Shown piece by piece: positions 41,479 through 51,908 of a DNA stretch of 64,000 nt. Under the pieces are notes generated by a model, which was not told where the DNA came from, did not search any database, and saw only the letters and a program-made list of their open reading frames with translations. This stretch comes from Streptococcus sp. Marseille-Q6470 (lineage in GTDB: Bacteria > Bacillota > Bacilli > Lactobacillales > Streptococcaceae), in assembly GCF_946902905.1 (NCBI RefSeq), contig NZ_OX336385.1, positions 620,001-684,000 on the forward strand, written 5' to 3'. A program made the translations under genes and the position numbers. The number at the start of each line of letters is the position of its first letter. Positions within the stretch are counted from its first letter, which is position 1.

Positions 41479-41889
41479 TTATAAATCTTTTTGATAATAG
41501 TGCCTTTGTCCAGTGCAGGGATAGTCTTTTAAGGTAAAGACTTCCTGGTAATCATGTTTCTGATAGAAGGCTGGCGCTTGAAACTGATACGTATTCACAA
41601 AAACGTAGCGACAATTTCTCTTCTTAGCTTCACTTTCTGCTCGCTGCAATAGTTGGGAACCAATTCCTTGTCCTCGCAAGTCCTCCTTCACAAACAAATA
41701 CTCAATTTCTAACCAATTCCCGAAAGTCTCTGCTACTAAGCCAGCTAGGAGTTGACCTTGTTCGTCTTCGATATAAAGATTAAGTGGCTCACTTTCAGCA
41801 GTTTCCCTTTTAGAACGATTATAAGAGCGAATCAAATTCCCTATTTCTTGTGCTTTCTGAGACTCTGTATTCTCCAATCTAATGTGCAT
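41479..41889 (-). CDS. GNAT acetyltransferase
   Basis: A 136-residue N-acetyltransferase (PF00583-type): LEIEYLFVKEDLRGQGIGSQLL is the acetyl-CoA pocket and FYQKHDYQEVF the C-terminal strand. Substrate unknown. It stands upstream of the HAD gene on the same strand. Confidence 0.85.
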   Translation of the reverse strand: MHIRLENTESQKAQEIGNLIRSYNRSKRETAESEPLNLYIEDEQGQLLAGLVAETFGNWLEIEYLFVKEDLRGQGIGSQLLQRAESEAKKRNCRYVFVNTYQFQAPAFYQKHDYQEVFTLKDYPCTGQRHYYQKDL

Positions 41890-41989
41890 CCAAACCTCCT
41901 CGAAGACAACTAACGCCTTGATTATATTCCTATTTTAAAGAACTGTCAAACGAAATAAACTCACCAACCTAAGTTGATGAGCTTCTGAC

Positions 41990-43363
41990 TTATTTTCTAA
42001 ACTTCCATTGGCTATAAATACCAAATGCAACAATCCAGATAGCTGAACCTCTAGCTCCCATTACAGTTGACTCTTGTAAGAAGAGTGTTCCAAATACAAA
42101 GATAAAGAAGAGCATGGTCAGAGGATTTAGCAAGCGATATTGAGGCATGAGATAGCCATCTGCCATAAAGTCTTTAGACTTACGATATTTGAGATGGGCT
42201 ACCATGATCAAGATGTAGATAGCTATATAAACACCCGATGAAGAAGCTGTAATCAAAGCAAAGGCATCTGATACACCAGGAAGTACATTGATGAAGGCTG
42301 CAAAACCAATCAATACGGCAGAAGCAATGATTGCATTCTGAGGAACGTTGTGGCGTGAGAGTGTATCTGCCTTAATAGCTTTCAAGAAACGATTTGGTGA
42401 ATCATGGGCAATTTGGTACAAATGACGACCTGTTGAGTAAAGGGTTGAATTCAAGGCTGATGCAGCTGAAGTCAAGACAACAAAGTTAATCAAGGCCGCT
42501 GCCCACTTAAGGCCAACAAGTTCAAATACCGTTACAAATGGTGAATCCGCTGCAGAAAGCTCACGCCAAGGAATAATAGACATAATAGCTAAAAGAGCTC
42601 CACCATAGAAAAAGATAATTCGCAAAGGAATTTCCTTAACAGCCTTAGGCAAGACCTTTCTTGGATCCTTGGTTTCAGATGTGGTAACACCGATAAATTC
42701 AATCATCAAGTAAGCAAAGAAAACCATCTGGAAGGCCATGACAAAGTTCATACCACCATTTGGGAAAAGGGAGAATTGATCACTGATATTTGCAAGGCTT
42801 GCTGAACCATAAGGAGTTTCAAAGCCGGTCAAAACCATAAAAATACCTGTCGCAATCATGGCAAGAATAGCCACAATTTTAATCATGGCAAACCAAAATT
42901 CCACTTCACCAAAGATTTTAACGGCAATCAGATTGACTAGCCCTAAAATTGTTAGAAAGACAACCTGAATCAACCAAGATGGCCAGGATGGAAACCAAAA
43001 CTGAACATAGTGCGAGATAGCTGTAATCTCAGCCATTCCGATAAAGACCACCGATAACCAATAAGACCAAACCGAGAAATATCCCCACCCTTTACCAAGA
43101 TAACGGGTAATGAAATTGATAAAGGTATGTTGCTCTGGGTCTTGATATAACATTTCACCGATAGCTCGCATCATGAGATACATAAATCCACCAGTAATCA
43201 TATAAACCAAGACAATCGAAGGTCCTGTTAAACTAATCGAGCGACCAGCTCCTAGAAAAAGTCCCGTTCCAATCGTTCCTGCAATAGCCATAACCTGAAC
43301 ATGGCGATTGGTTAAGCCACGCTCCATTTTACTTTTCTTTTTGTGCTTTTTTTCTGAATTCAT
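41990..43363 (-). CDS. APC-family amino acid permease
   Basis: A 457-residue transporter with twelve predicted helices and the family opening ERGLTNRHVQVMAIAGTIG and GLFLGAGRSI. It resembles the CycA/AroP group of proton-coupled amino acid permeases; the exact substrate (possibly D-alanine/glycine/serine) cannot be read from sequence. It is monocistronic, downstream of greA but separated from it by a terminator. Confidence 0.88.
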   Translation of the reverse strand: MNSEKKHKKKSKMERGLTNRHVQVMAIAGTIGTGLFLGAGRSISLTGPSIVLVYMITGGFMYLMMRAIGEMLYQDPEQHTFINFITRYLGKGWGYFSVWSYWLSVVFIGMAEITAISHYVQFWFPSWPSWLIQVVFLTILGLVNLIAVKIFGEVEFWFAMIKIVAILAMIATGIFMVLTGFETPYGSASLANISDQFSLFPNGGMNFVMAFQMVFFAYLMIEFIGVTTSETKDPRKVLPKAVKEIPLRIIFFYGGALLAIMSIIPWRELSAADSPFVTVFELVGLKWAAALINFVVLTSAASALNSTLYSTGRHLYQIAHDSPNRFLKAIKADTLSRHNVPQNAIIASAVLIGFAAFINVLPGVSDAFALITASSSGVYIAIYILIMVAHLKYRKSKDFMADGYLMPQYRLLNPLTMLFFIFVFGTLFLQESTVMGARGSAIWIVAFGIYSQWKFRK

Positions 43364-43392
43364 ATAGTCTCCTTATTTTTTAGAATGAAGAA

Positions 43393-43431
43393 AAGGAGTG
43401 ATGGGAAACGCTTTCCTTAAATCTACTCCTT
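43393..43431 (-). terminator. terminator after greA
   Basis: AAGGAGT pairs with ACTCCTT, with an inner GGAAA-GCG-TTTCC hairpin, and is followed by TTTTC on the minus strand. Confidence 0.65.
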
Positions 43432-43443
43432 CTTTTTATTCTA

Positions 43444-43926
43444 TTAAACAGTTTTTTCAACTTTTAAGATTTTAACATCATAGCTTCCAACAGGTGTTTC
43501 GATTGTAACAACATCACCTTTTTTCTTACCAATCAAAGCTTGACCGATTGGGCTTTCATTTGATACTTTACCTGCAAAAGCATCTGCACCAGCTGAACCA
43601 ACGATAATGTATACTTCCTTTTCGTCTTCTCCAACTTCTTGGATTGTTACAGTTTTTCCGATAGCAACTTCATTTTTAGCAACGGCATCGCTGTTCACGA
43701 TTTCTGCATAACGAATTTTAGTTTCCAGACTTGAGATTTGTCCCTCAACAAATGCTTGCTCGTCCTTAGCTGCTTCATACTCACTATTTTCTGACAAATC
43801 ACCGTACGAACGAGCAATCTTGATACGTTCTACAACTTCTGGACGACGTACTAGTTTCAATTCTTCTAATTCTTTTTCGAGTTTTTCCTTTTCTTCCAAG
43901 GTCATTGGATATGTTTTTTCTACCAT
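43444..43926 (-). CDS. greA: transcription elongation factor GreA
   Basis: A 160-residue factor that rescues backtracked RNA polymerase by stimulating transcript cleavage. The N-terminal coiled coil carries the acidic tip ([17 protein letters not shown]) and the C-terminal domain is FKBP-like ([14 protein letters not shown]). Start [13 protein letters not shown] at 43926. It lies downstream of mltG with a hairpin in between, as in pneumococcus. Confidence 0.96.
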   Translation of the reverse strand: MVEKTYPMTLEEKEKLEKELEELKLVRRPEVVERIKIARSYGDLSENSEYEAAKDEQAFVEGQISSLETKIRYAEIVNSDAVAKNEVAIGKTVTIQEVGEDEKEVYIIVGSAGADAFAGKVSNESPIGQALIGKKKGDVVTIETPVGSYDVKILKVEKTV

Positions 43927-43974
43927 TTTTCTCAACTTTCTTTTGATTGAATTAATAAATATATGCTTTAAAGC

Positions 43975-44002
43975 AAAATTATGTGGAAAACCACATAATT
44001 TT
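43975..44002 (-). terminator. hairpin between mltG and greA
   Basis: A perfect 12-bp stem (AAAATTATGTGG / CCACATAATTTT, 4-nt loop) beginning at the mltG stop. The T tract is short, so partial read-through into greA is likely. Confidence 0.6.
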
Positions 44003-45635
44003 AGTTTGTGCTATTTGATTGGTTTAATTTACTATTGATATGTTCTTGAACATTGCGTTCATGTTCTTCTAGTGTTGTTGCATAGTAAACTTTACCATCT
44101 TGAACATTGGCCACAAAGTAGAGATAGTCACTCTTTGTCTGATTGATACTTGATTCGATCGCATCCAAGCTTGGGCTATCAACCGGCCCAGGCATTAGAC
44201 CTACTTTTGTATAGTCATTGTATGGTGAATCAATAGATGTATCAATAGCTGCATCATCAGAAAGACTGATGTTTTGACCAAGTTTTCCTTCAGCATAAAG
44301 GATAGCGATATTACTTTGAAGTGGCATACCGAGGTTCAAACGATTATAGAATACACCAGCAATCAGCTTACGATCCTCTGTCTTAGCCCCTTCTTTCTCA
44401 ACAAGTGATGCAATTGTCAAGAGCTCATTTACGGTTAGGTTCTTTTCCTTAATAGCAGCATAATGTGAAGAAAGGTTCTTATCCATAGCTGCAAGCATTG
44501 AATCAATTAAACTTTCAACAGTTGTATTTTCTTTAATCGTATAAGTCGCAGGGAAAAGATATCCTTCTAAGCGATAACGAACACCACTATCTTTTGTAGG
44601 TAAGCTTTCAAGAAGATTTGGATATTTGGCAACCTCTTGAGCAATAAAGTTCTCATCCTGAACTTTGGCCAAGAATGCTTCCGCTGTCAAAGGTTCTTTA
44701 AAGTCCCCTTGAAGTTGGCCAACAGTTTGAGCAATTTGCTCTAATGTATATCCCTCTGGAATAGTCAAGTTTGCAAGTGTAACCTCTTGAGGTTCAGGTG
44801 TCCCACCTTTTTGCAACTCTTTAATGACATCCTCAACACTCATACTCTTTTGTAGATTATAATAGCCAGACTTCAATCCAGTGTAGTTTTTATACTTGGC
44901 ATAAAGTGTAAAGACCAAACCATTTTTAATGACACCTGATTTTTCCAAAGTTGAACCAATTTCTTGAACATTAGATCCGTCTGGAATCTGAACAGTCATA
45001 TATTGTTTAGAATTTGGATCCACTGGTTGCAAAGCTGATTCAGCATAGCGAAGACCAAAGAAACCGCCAGCACCAAATAGAATGAGTAATACCAAAACTG
45101 TCACTAAAAATCCTTTTAAGCGGGATTTCTTCTTTTTCTTGGCTGGTTTCACAGTTTCTCTCCGACTTCTTCTAGGAAGTTCTGCTTCTTCAGTAGCTTC
45201 GTGATTTGTCAATTCTTCCTTGTGAGGCGCTAGGTTTACTGCTTCTTTGTCTTCGGAAGCAGTATCAAATGTTCGGTAAGAAACTGAAACCTTAGTTGGT
45301 ATTGAATTCATTTCATCTTTATCTGAGACTGATTGAGGTAACTCAACTGATGCTTCTTTTGCAATTTCCTCTGTAACCTCTTCTTTTAGATCTGGACGAG
45401 GTGGAACAGCAGGTGCGTTCTCAATCAATTGTTCAACGGTTGAAACAGAATTAGCAATCAGCTCTTCTTCTGGAGTTATTACTCGTTCTTCTGTTTTTGT
45501 ATCAGAAGAGTTCATCAAATTTGAAAAGAGGTCATCTGTTTGTTCTGTTAAACTTTCCTCTTTCTTTAATCGTTCTAAGTCTCGCAAAATTTGCTCTTTA
45601 AAACTCAACTTTTCTTCATTTGAATTTTCGCTCAA
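44001..45635 (-). CDS. mltG: endolytic murein transglycosylase MltG
   Basis: A 544-residue membrane enzyme that cuts nascent glycan strands and works with peripheral cell-wall synthesis. A long, charged cytoplasmic N-terminus of about 175 residues, typical of streptococci, is followed by one helix ([20 protein letters not shown]) and a YceG-like domain. The catalytic Glu is in [11 protein letters not shown] near residue 409, and [13 protein letters not shown] is LysM-like. It starts with TTG at 45635, with AAGGAGG eight nt upstream. Confidence 0.93.
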   Translation of the reverse strand: MSENSNEEKLSFKEQILRDLERLKKEESLTEQTDDLFSNLMNSSDTKTEERVITPEEELIANSVSTVEQLIENAPAVPPRPDLKEEVTEEIAKEASVELPQSVSDKDEMNSIPTKVSVSYRTFDTASEDKEAVNLAPHKEELTNHEATEEAELPRRSRRETVKPAKKKKKSRLKGFLVTVLVLLILFGAGGFFGLRYAESALQPVDPNSKQYMTVQIPDGSNVQEIGSTLEKSGVIKNGLVFTLYAKYKNYTGLKSGYYNLQKSMSVEDVIKELQKGGTPEPQEVTLANLTIPEGYTLEQIAQTVGQLQGDFKEPLTAEAFLAKVQDENFIAQEVAKYPNLLESLPTKDSGVRYRLEGYLFPATYTIKENTTVESLIDSMLAAMDKNLSSHYAAIKEKNLTVNELLTIASLVEKEGAKTEDRKLIAGVFYNRLNLGMPLQSNIAILYAEGKLGQNISLSDDAAIDTSIDSPYNDYTKVGLMPGPVDSPSLDAIESSINQTKSDYLYFVANVQDGKVYYATTLEEHERNVQEHINSKLNQSNSTN

Positions 45636-45717
45636 AGGTATTTACCTCCTTGTTGATAATCCTTAATATTATATCTTAAAAACTTGAGAAAAGCAACCTT
45701 AGAAGCCTTTCCAATCA

Positions 45718-46212
45718 CTAATTCTTGTTTTCCCAGACCATATCATACCATTCTTCGCCTGCAAATTGGGATTTAGACTTTCCTTCATTGACAAAACCGT
45801 GCTTCTCATAGTATTCAATCAGGTAGTCATGGCAAGTTAGATTGATTCCCTCTCGTTCATGCTTAAGAGCCACTTCTTTAAGAGCAGTCAGTAGTTTTCT
45901 TCCTAGCCCTAGAGATTGAGCTTCTTTAGCTATAGACAGACAAGTTACAGAAATATAACCACCTTTCTTATGACTGTGGTCTTTTATTTCCTCAGTGAAA
46001 GACTGATCTTGCAAATAACGGTGAGGGACTACTGGTCCTTCAATATAACCGAGTATCTCCCCTTCTTTTTCAGCCACTAAAAAACTAGTCTGAATCTCTT
46101 TTAGGTGGGCTTCAAAAACAGAACGAGGAATGGCTTCTTCGATTGAAAAATTTTCTAGTTCAATCTCTAAAATACGGTCTAAATCACTAAGTCTAGCTTG
46201 TCGAATAATCAT
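45718..46212 (-). CDS. GNAT acetyltransferase (first of a pair)
   Basis: A 164-residue acetyltransferase: GGYISVTCLSIAKEAQSLGLGRKLL for acetyl-CoA binding and YYEKHGFVNEG near the end. It overlaps the upstream GNAT gene by four nt (ATGA). This pair between murC and mltG is also found in pneumococcus. Substrates are unknown. Confidence 0.85.
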   Translation of the reverse strand: MIIRQARLSDLDRILEIELENFSIEEAIPRSVFEAHLKEIQTSFLVAEKEGEILGYIEGPVVPHRYLQDQSFTEEIKDHSHKKGGYISVTCLSIAKEAQSLGLGRKLLTALKEVALKHEREGINLTCHDYLIEYYEKHGFVNEGKSKSQFAGEEWYDMVWENKN

Positions 46213-46724
46213 AGCTCCTCCTTATGAAAGGGATTCTTCCACCACATGAGAAAATTAACTTCATTGCTAACTCCCACGTCTACTATTCCTTGCTCCATAA
46301 ATTTATTCATCTCAAAATAAGACAGCAATTCATCCTTGCAAAGAAGATAAATACCGAGACAATTTTGTTGAAGAGCAACTTGTTTCAAGGCCGCCAGCAA
46401 CAAGGTTCCAAATCCTTGTCCCTGATACTCCGGATGAACAGATAAAGCGTCAATCACAAAATTTCTATCACTGATAACTTCTCCATTTGCTATCTTTTTT
46501 ATCCATCTACTTTGTGAGGAATTAGCAAAGTCTGTCCCTGAAATATAGGCAACCACCTGATCATCAAGACAAGCTAATAGAAACGTATCCGCATGATTGC
46601 GGATACGTTCTTCTATTATTTCTCTATTCATGTTTTCTAGGAAGTTTGAATTACTTTCTTGTATCAAGCAAATCTGATCAATATCTGATCGCTGAGCTTC
46701 CCGAATTTTAATTGGAAATTCCAT
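46209..46724 (-). CDS. GNAT acetyltransferase (second of a pair)
   Basis: A 171-residue acetyltransferase with VIDALSVHPEYQGQGFGTLLL as the acetyl-CoA motif. It shares layout with the next gene, which it overlaps, suggesting an old duplication. It lies 9 nt after murC. Confidence 0.85.
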   Translation of the reverse strand: MEFPIKIREAQRSDIDQICLIQESNSNFLENMNREIIEERIRNHADTFLLACLDDQVVAYISGTDFANSSQSRWIKKIANGEVISDRNFVIDALSVHPEYQGQGFGTLLLAALKQVALQQNCLGIYLLCKDELLSYFEMNKFMEQGIVDVGVSNEVNFLMWWKNPFHKEEL

Positions 46725-46732
46725 AATCTTCC

Positions 46733-48067
46733 TTATTGAACATTGCTTGTCAAATTAGACAAGAGACGCTCGAATGAGTATTCGTAAGTTTGAATATCTC
46801 CAGCTCCCATGAAGACATAGACAGCATTATCATGGTCTAGAAGAGGAGAAACATTTTCAACAGTGATGACTTGGTGTTTTTTATGAATCTTGGCTGCTAA
46901 ATCTTCAACCTTAACATCACCATGGTCAACTTCACGAGCTGATCCGTAGATTTGTGCTAGGTAGACTGCATCAGCTTGATTCAAGGCTTGGGCAAAATCA
47001 TCCAATAAGGCAATTGTTCGAGTAAAGGTATGTGGTTGGAAGATAGCAACAATTTCCTTGCTTGGGTATTTCTGACGAGCTGCATCCAAGGTCGCAATGA
47101 TCTCAGTTGGATGGTGAGCAAAGTCATCGATAATAACTGTATCATTGACAATCTTTTCTGTAAAGCGACGTTTTACTCCACCAAAAGTCTTCAAGTGTTC
47201 ACGCACCAAATTCAAATCAAAACCAGCAGTATAAAGCAAACCAATGACTGCTGTGGCATTCATGATGTTATGACGACCAAAGGTTGGAATGTGGAATTGA
47301 CCTAACTCTTGTCCACGGAAATGAACTGTAAAGGTTGAACCAGTTGTTGAACGAAGCAAATCGCTGGCTACAAAGTCATTTCCTTCAGCTTCAAAACCAT
47401 AATAGTAGATTGGTGCATTTGCCGTAATCTTACGCAACTCGGCATCCTCACCGTAGACAAACAAACCTTTAGTAATTTGTTTAGCATAATCATTGAAGGC
47501 GTTGAAGACATCCTCTAAGCTTGTGAAATAGTCAGGATGGTCAAAGTCGATATTAGTAATAATAGAGTACTCTGGGTGATATGGCATGAAATGACGCTCG
47601 TACTCGTCTGATTCGAAGACAAAATACTTGGCATTTTCAGAACCACGACCTGTACCATCTCCAATTAGATAGCTTGTATCAGTGATGTGTGACAAAACGT
47701 GAGAAAGCATACCTGTTGTTGAAGTCTTACCGTGTGCTCCAGCAACACCCATGCTGATAAAGTCACGCATAAAGCTACCAAGAAATTCATGATAACGTTT
47801 ATAGCTTAGTCCATTCTTGTCTGCATAAGCAATTTCAACATTGTTATCTGGACGAAAGGCATTCCCAGCGATAATTTCTATATCCCCTTGAAGATTTTTC
47901 TCATCAAAAGGCAAAATCTTGATCCCTGCTTGCTCTAATCCTCGTTGTGTAAAATAGTATTTCTCTACGTCAGACCCTTGCACCTTATGCCCCATTTGGT
48001 GCAACATCAAGGCCAAGGCACTCATTCCTGATCCTTTAATTCCGATAAAATGATAGGTTTTTGCCAT
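46733..48067 (-). CDS. murC: UDP-N-acetylmuramate--L-alanine ligase
   Basis: A 444-residue Mur ligase that adds L-alanine to UDP-MurNAc, the first peptide step of peptidoglycan synthesis. Motifs: N-terminal [15 protein letters not shown] loop [15 protein letters not shown] near residue 107, [19 protein letters not shown], and FQPHTFTRT. It heads a run of cell-wall genes towards mltG. Confidence 0.97.
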   Translation of the reverse strand: MAKTYHFIGIKGSGMSALALMLHQMGHKVQGSDVEKYYFTQRGLEQAGIKILPFDEKNLQGDIEIIAGNAFRPDNNVEIAYADKNGLSYKRYHEFLGSFMRDFISMGVAGAHGKTSTTGMLSHVLSHITDTSYLIGDGTGRGSENAKYFVFESDEYERHFMPYHPEYSIITNIDFDHPDYFTSLEDVFNAFNDYAKQITKGLFVYGEDAELRKITANAPIYYYGFEAEGNDFVASDLLRSTTGSTFTVHFRGQELGQFHIPTFGRHNIMNATAVIGLLYTAGFDLNLVREHLKTFGGVKRRFTEKIVNDTVIIDDFAHHPTEIIATLDAARQKYPSKEIVAIFQPHTFTRTIALLDDFAQALNQADAVYLAQIYGSAREVDHGDVKVEDLAAKIHKKHQVITVENVSPLLDHDNAVYVFMGAGDIQTYEYSFERLLSNLTSNVQ

Positions 48068-48078
48068 CTTTTTCCCCT

Positions 48079-48672
48079 TTACTCTGTCATATTTGTCAAG
48101 TTTAACTCTTGAGCAATTTTACGTTCTTTTTCTGATTGATGTTCTTTTTTGTTATAAATTTGGCTTTTCTTTAAAAAATCATAATTATTTTTCTTAGGTC
48201 CAAGTTGCTCTTCTTTAGTCGTTTGTTGCATCTGAGGAGCAGTTTCAGCTAAAATATAATGGCTTTGAGTTAATTTTTCACTATATTTGGTAAGCTCACC
48301 AGGATTTTCCTTTTGGAAAGGAGCTGTTGGCTGATTTGCCTGCCTTACAACATTATTTGAAGGTTTATAACGTTTGGTAAAACTAACATCTTGGGTCAAA
48401 TACTTTGCTGAACGTTTCCGTTTCAAATCAGCTCTTGCTTCCTCACGAGCCAGTTCAGCGTAGGATTTTTCCTTTTTTTCAATCCGTTTATCTGATGCTT
48501 GAATCGGCGACTTTTTTTCTGTCGTAATTGGTGACCATTCCAAGTAGTTTTTGTCCTGGTAGTCTCCCTTGATATTACTAATCAAATCCGACTCATCATA
48601 TAAGTTCATAAATGGCATCTCTGTCAGCATAATTTCATCATCTGACACTATTGGAAATCTTTCTTGTTTCAT
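48079..48672 (-). CDS. unrecognised charged protein between murC and the SNF2 helicase
   Basis: A 197-residue, highly charged and probably largely disordered cytoplasmic protein ([22 protein letters not shown] in the middle, a Gln/Lys-rich tail). A gene of this size and place exists in pneumococcus between murC and the Snf2 gene. I recognise no domain and no membrane segment. Its conserved position hints at a link with murC expression or cell-wall work. Confidence 0.75.
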   Translation of the reverse strand: MKQERFPIVSDDEIMLTEMPFMNLYDESDLISNIKGDYQDKNYLEWSPITTEKKSPIQASDKRIEKKEKSYAELAREEARADLKRKRSAKYLTQDVSFTKRYKPSNNVVRQANQPTAPFQKENPGELTKYSEKLTQSHYILAETAPQMQQTTKEEQLGPKKNNYDFLKKSQIYNKKEHQSEKERKIAQELNLTNMTE

Positions 48673-48718
48673 TTTTATTCCCTTTCAATACTCCATTATA
48701 GCGTAAAGTCTTGATTTT

Positions 48719-51700
48719 TCAAGTCTTGGCTTCAGAAATTCCTAATATTTCTTGAATTTCAGTAAGCGTGAGACTTCCACGAGACTCTGTTCCATCTAAT
48801 ACTTCTGAGACCAGATTTCTTTTCTGCTCTTGTAACTCTTGAATCTTTTCTTCAATTGTTCCTCGAGTTACTAGTCGATAAACCTCAACAGCTTGTTCTT
48901 GTCCCATACGATGAGCCCTACCAATAGCCTGCGATTCAACTGCTGGATTCCACCATAAGTCGACCAGAACAACAGTGTCCGCACCAGTAAGATTGAGACC
49001 AACTCCACCAGCTTTTAGAGAAATCAAAAATACATCGCATTCCCCTTGGTTAAAAGCTTTGGTCATTTCTTGGCGTTCCTGTGAGGGAGTTGAACCTGTA
49101 ATCTTAAAGGAAGTTAAACCAAGCTGTGGCAACTCCTCTTCGATGCGGTCCAACATCCCCCTAAATTGAGAGAAGATGAGTACACGATGATTTCCCTCAG
49201 CAATTTGACTTAGCAGATCTCGTAAACTATCAAGCTTCCCGCTATCTCCCTTATAATCTTCTATAAATAGAGCTGGAGTATCACAAATCTGGCGAAGACG
49301 CATGAGTCCTGTTAAAATTTCAACTCGATTTCGTTGAAATTCTGCATCGGTCACTTGTCCCAAACGCTCTTGCATCTGTTGAAGTTGAGCTAGATAGATA
49401 GCTTTTTGCTGGTCCTCCAGTTCATTTTTATAAACGACTTCTATCAGATCAGGTAACTCTGTAAGAACGTCCTCTTTTTTTCGACGCATCACAAACGGTT
49501 TAATAAACTGAGCAACTCTATCGGCTGGTAATTTCATAAAGTCTTTTTTTGCTGGTAGAAGCCCTGGCAAGACAATTTGAAAGATAGACCATAATTCCCC
49601 TAGATTATTTTCAATCGGTGTTCCGGAAAGAGCAAAAACTGATGGAACCACAAACTTTCTCAAAATCTTAGCAATTTTGGTTTGGGCATTTTTCATCACT
49701 TGGGCTTCATCCAAAAATAGAAAGTCAAAAGACATCCGCTTGTAACTGTCACTATCCTGACGGAAAGTAGCATAACTCGTCAGATAAATCTGATGATTTT
49801 CTGCTAAAACAGTCTCACGATAAGGTTTCAATCCATGTACAACAGCTACATCTATATCTGGTGCAAATTTTTCAAATTCATCAGCCCAGTTATAAATCAA
49901 ACCAGATGGAGCAAGAATTAAGACACGGGTATTGTCTTGAAGCTGGCTACTTAGAAAAGCGATAGCTTGCAGGGTCTTGCCAAGCCCCATATCATCTGCT
50001 AAAACTCCACCAAATCCATAATGGTGAAGCATTTGAAGCCATTGAATTCCCTTTTTCTGATAGTCTCTGAGTTCTGCTTTGATATTCAGAGGTTTCATTG
50101 GAAAATCTTCTGGATGCGTTAAATCATGTGCCAAATGTCGGAATTCTTCAGTAAATGTAACTTGATTCTGATCCTTAAATAGATGAGATAGGGTATAAGC
50201 TAGGGATTTACGAGCTCGAAAAGCTCCATCCTGTAGGTCCTCTATCCCTAATTCTTCTAAATCCTGACGGATACGCTTGGTCTGATCATCGAAATAGTAA
50301 ACCTGATTCGAAGAGCTGATGTAATAATCCTGCTTCTCAACTAGCGCTTTCATCACTCGATTGATTTCTTCTTGATCTATATCTTGAAAATCAAATTGAA
50401 TTTCTAAAAGACTCCCCTTGGATGAGATATGAATTTGAGGTTTCTGAACCTGATAAAGATTTTGCAAGCTCTCAGAAATCTTTAATTCTCCTAGTGCTTC
50501 AAAGGCTGGTAATACTTCCTGAAAGAACGTATGGACTGCTTCGGATTTCAAACTCTGACGCCATGAACGAAAATCTGCTTCAAATCCAGCAGATAAAGCC
50601 AACTGAAAAATCTGTTTTTCTAGTTGAATATCACTTGCAAAAGGGAGATTCTCTAGTTCATTTCGAGTAGTTACTAAGCAAGTTTCATATTGGAACTGCA
50701 TATCTAAACGAATAGATCCGTCCTCTTCTCGTTCCATGTAGAAAGACGGGCGGAAAGATTGAATTTGAAGCGACTCAGGAGCCTCTACTTTTCCAAGCTC
50801 TTTAAACTGGGACAAGGTCGAAGCTAAGAGATCACGATCACTAGTATCAAACTGTAAAATCTTCCTACCACTATGATCTAAAGGAACTTTTCTAAGAGCA
50901 TCTAATAAACTAGCCTGTTTTTTCGACATCAGGAAAAAATTCCCCTTGGAGAATAATACTTGTCCTCTGTAAAAGAAATTAAGCCCTGCCTGTTCGAAAA
51001 TTTCCATTTCAAAATAGTTGGATTTTTCTTCAATTCTAAATGAAAATAAACCTGTTTGGCCATCAAAGTCTTGGAAGAGAAGATGATGATAACTCGAAAG
51101 TTGGTGGTCAAACTGAAAGGCATCTAAGCCCATCAGTAGACTAGCCCCCTGCTCAAAAAAGGTTTTAGGGAAATAGAGATGTCGTCCTTGATTTGGAAAA
51201 AAAATATTGTAGTCAATCTTCTCTTCAACCAAACCTAATAAGAAATTAAAGACTTCTTGACTGGCTTTATCAAATTGTTCAAGTTTTAATGAAGACTCAT
51301 AATGCTTCCCTATCATGTAAGGTTTGGAAAACTCTATGACTTTTAAGAAAAGAGGGATATCCCTAATCACATAAAACTTTTCTTGCTTAGAAAGACCAAT
51401 TCTTAAGGTCCAGATAATACGATTAGTTCCTGCTTCCACCTGTCCTTGAGCAGAAAGCTGATAGAGGTCAGACTGACTAGGTACTTGGATAGACTTCAAG
51501 AATTTTCCTCCGAAAGTTACTTGTGTCTCAACAGTCTCTTTCTCTTCCTGATTAGCCTCCAGATTGAGCAAGATTTCCTGTCCTAGCTGATCATTTTTAA
51601 AGTAATATTCCAGTGCTGCCAAATGAACACAGTAGCCTCTTTTTTTGAAAAAATCACAGCCACAAAAAATCAAATCGTCATCCAAACTATAGCGAATTTC

Positions 51701-51817
51701 TTCATCCGCTACACGCGCATAGATGCGATGGTCTTGTTCTTTGATGATTTCAATCTGACCAGTTTCGTAGAGTTCTACTCCCTCCATTCGAAGCTTTCCT
51801 GGAATCAATTTAGCCAT
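48719..51817 (-). CDS. SWIM-domain SNF2-family helicase
   Basis: A 1032-residue protein. An N-terminal SWIM zinc finger (CGCDFFKKRGYCVHLAALEYY near residue 55) and a long central SNF2-associated region are followed by the ATPase: DDMGLGKTLQAIAFL (motif I, near residue 607), DEAQ-type motif II in FLFLDEAQVMKN, LSGTPIENNLGELWS, and helicase C with AGGVGLNLTGAD and QAIGRAHRMGQ. It is a DNA translocase that probably remodels protein-DNA complexes; the precise role is unknown. AAGGGGACACT precedes the ATG. Confidence 0.92.
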   Translation of the reverse strand: MAKLIPGKLRMEGVELYETGQIEIIKEQDHRIYARVADEEIRYSLDDDLIFCGCDFFKKRGYCVHLAALEYYFKNDQLGQEILLNLEANQEEKETVETQVTFGGKFLKSIQVPSQSDLYQLSAQGQVEAGTNRIIWTLRIGLSKQEKFYVIRDIPLFLKVIEFSKPYMIGKHYESSLKLEQFDKASQEVFNFLLGLVEEKIDYNIFFPNQGRHLYFPKTFFEQGASLLMGLDAFQFDHQLSSYHHLLFQDFDGQTGLFSFRIEEKSNYFEMEIFEQAGLNFFYRGQVLFSKGNFFLMSKKQASLLDALRKVPLDHSGRKILQFDTSDRDLLASTLSQFKELGKVEAPESLQIQSFRPSFYMEREEDGSIRLDMQFQYETCLVTTRNELENLPFASDIQLEKQIFQLALSAGFEADFRSWRQSLKSEAVHTFFQEVLPAFEALGELKISESLQNLYQVQKPQIHISSKGSLLEIQFDFQDIDQEEINRVMKALVEKQDYYISSSNQVYYFDDQTKRIRQDLEELGIEDLQDGAFRARKSLAYTLSHLFKDQNQVTFTEEFRHLAHDLTHPEDFPMKPLNIKAELRDYQKKGIQWLQMLHHYGFGGVLADDMGLGKTLQAIAFLSSQLQDNTRVLILAPSGLIYNWADEFEKFAPDIDVAVVHGLKPYRETVLAENHQIYLTSYATFRQDSDSYKRMSFDFLFLDEAQVMKNAQTKIAKILRKFVVPSVFALSGTPIENNLGELWSIFQIVLPGLLPAKKDFMKLPADRVAQFIKPFVMRRKKEDVLTELPDLIEVVYKNELEDQQKAIYLAQLQQMQERLGQVTDAEFQRNRVEILTGLMRLRQICDTPALFIEDYKGDSGKLDSLRDLLSQIAEGNHRVLIFSQFRGMLDRIEEELPQLGLTSFKITGSTPSQERQEMTKAFNQGECDVFLISLKAGGVGLNLTGADTVVLVDLWWNPAVESQAIGRAHRMGQEQAVEVYRLVTRGTIEEKIQELQEQKRNLVSEVLDGTESRGSLTLTEIQEILGISEAKT

Positions 51818-51908
51818 AGTGTCCCCTTTACTTTATCTCTTAATTATACCATATTTCTGCCTATGAAAATAGCCTTCTAGGAAGACTTTTCTCCTAAAAG
51901 GCTAGTTT

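Noticed and set aside
43397..43410. GGGAAACGCTTTCC as a CcpA cre site before the amino acid permease
   Set aside because: It misses key consensus positions and is better explained as the inner stem of the greA terminator.
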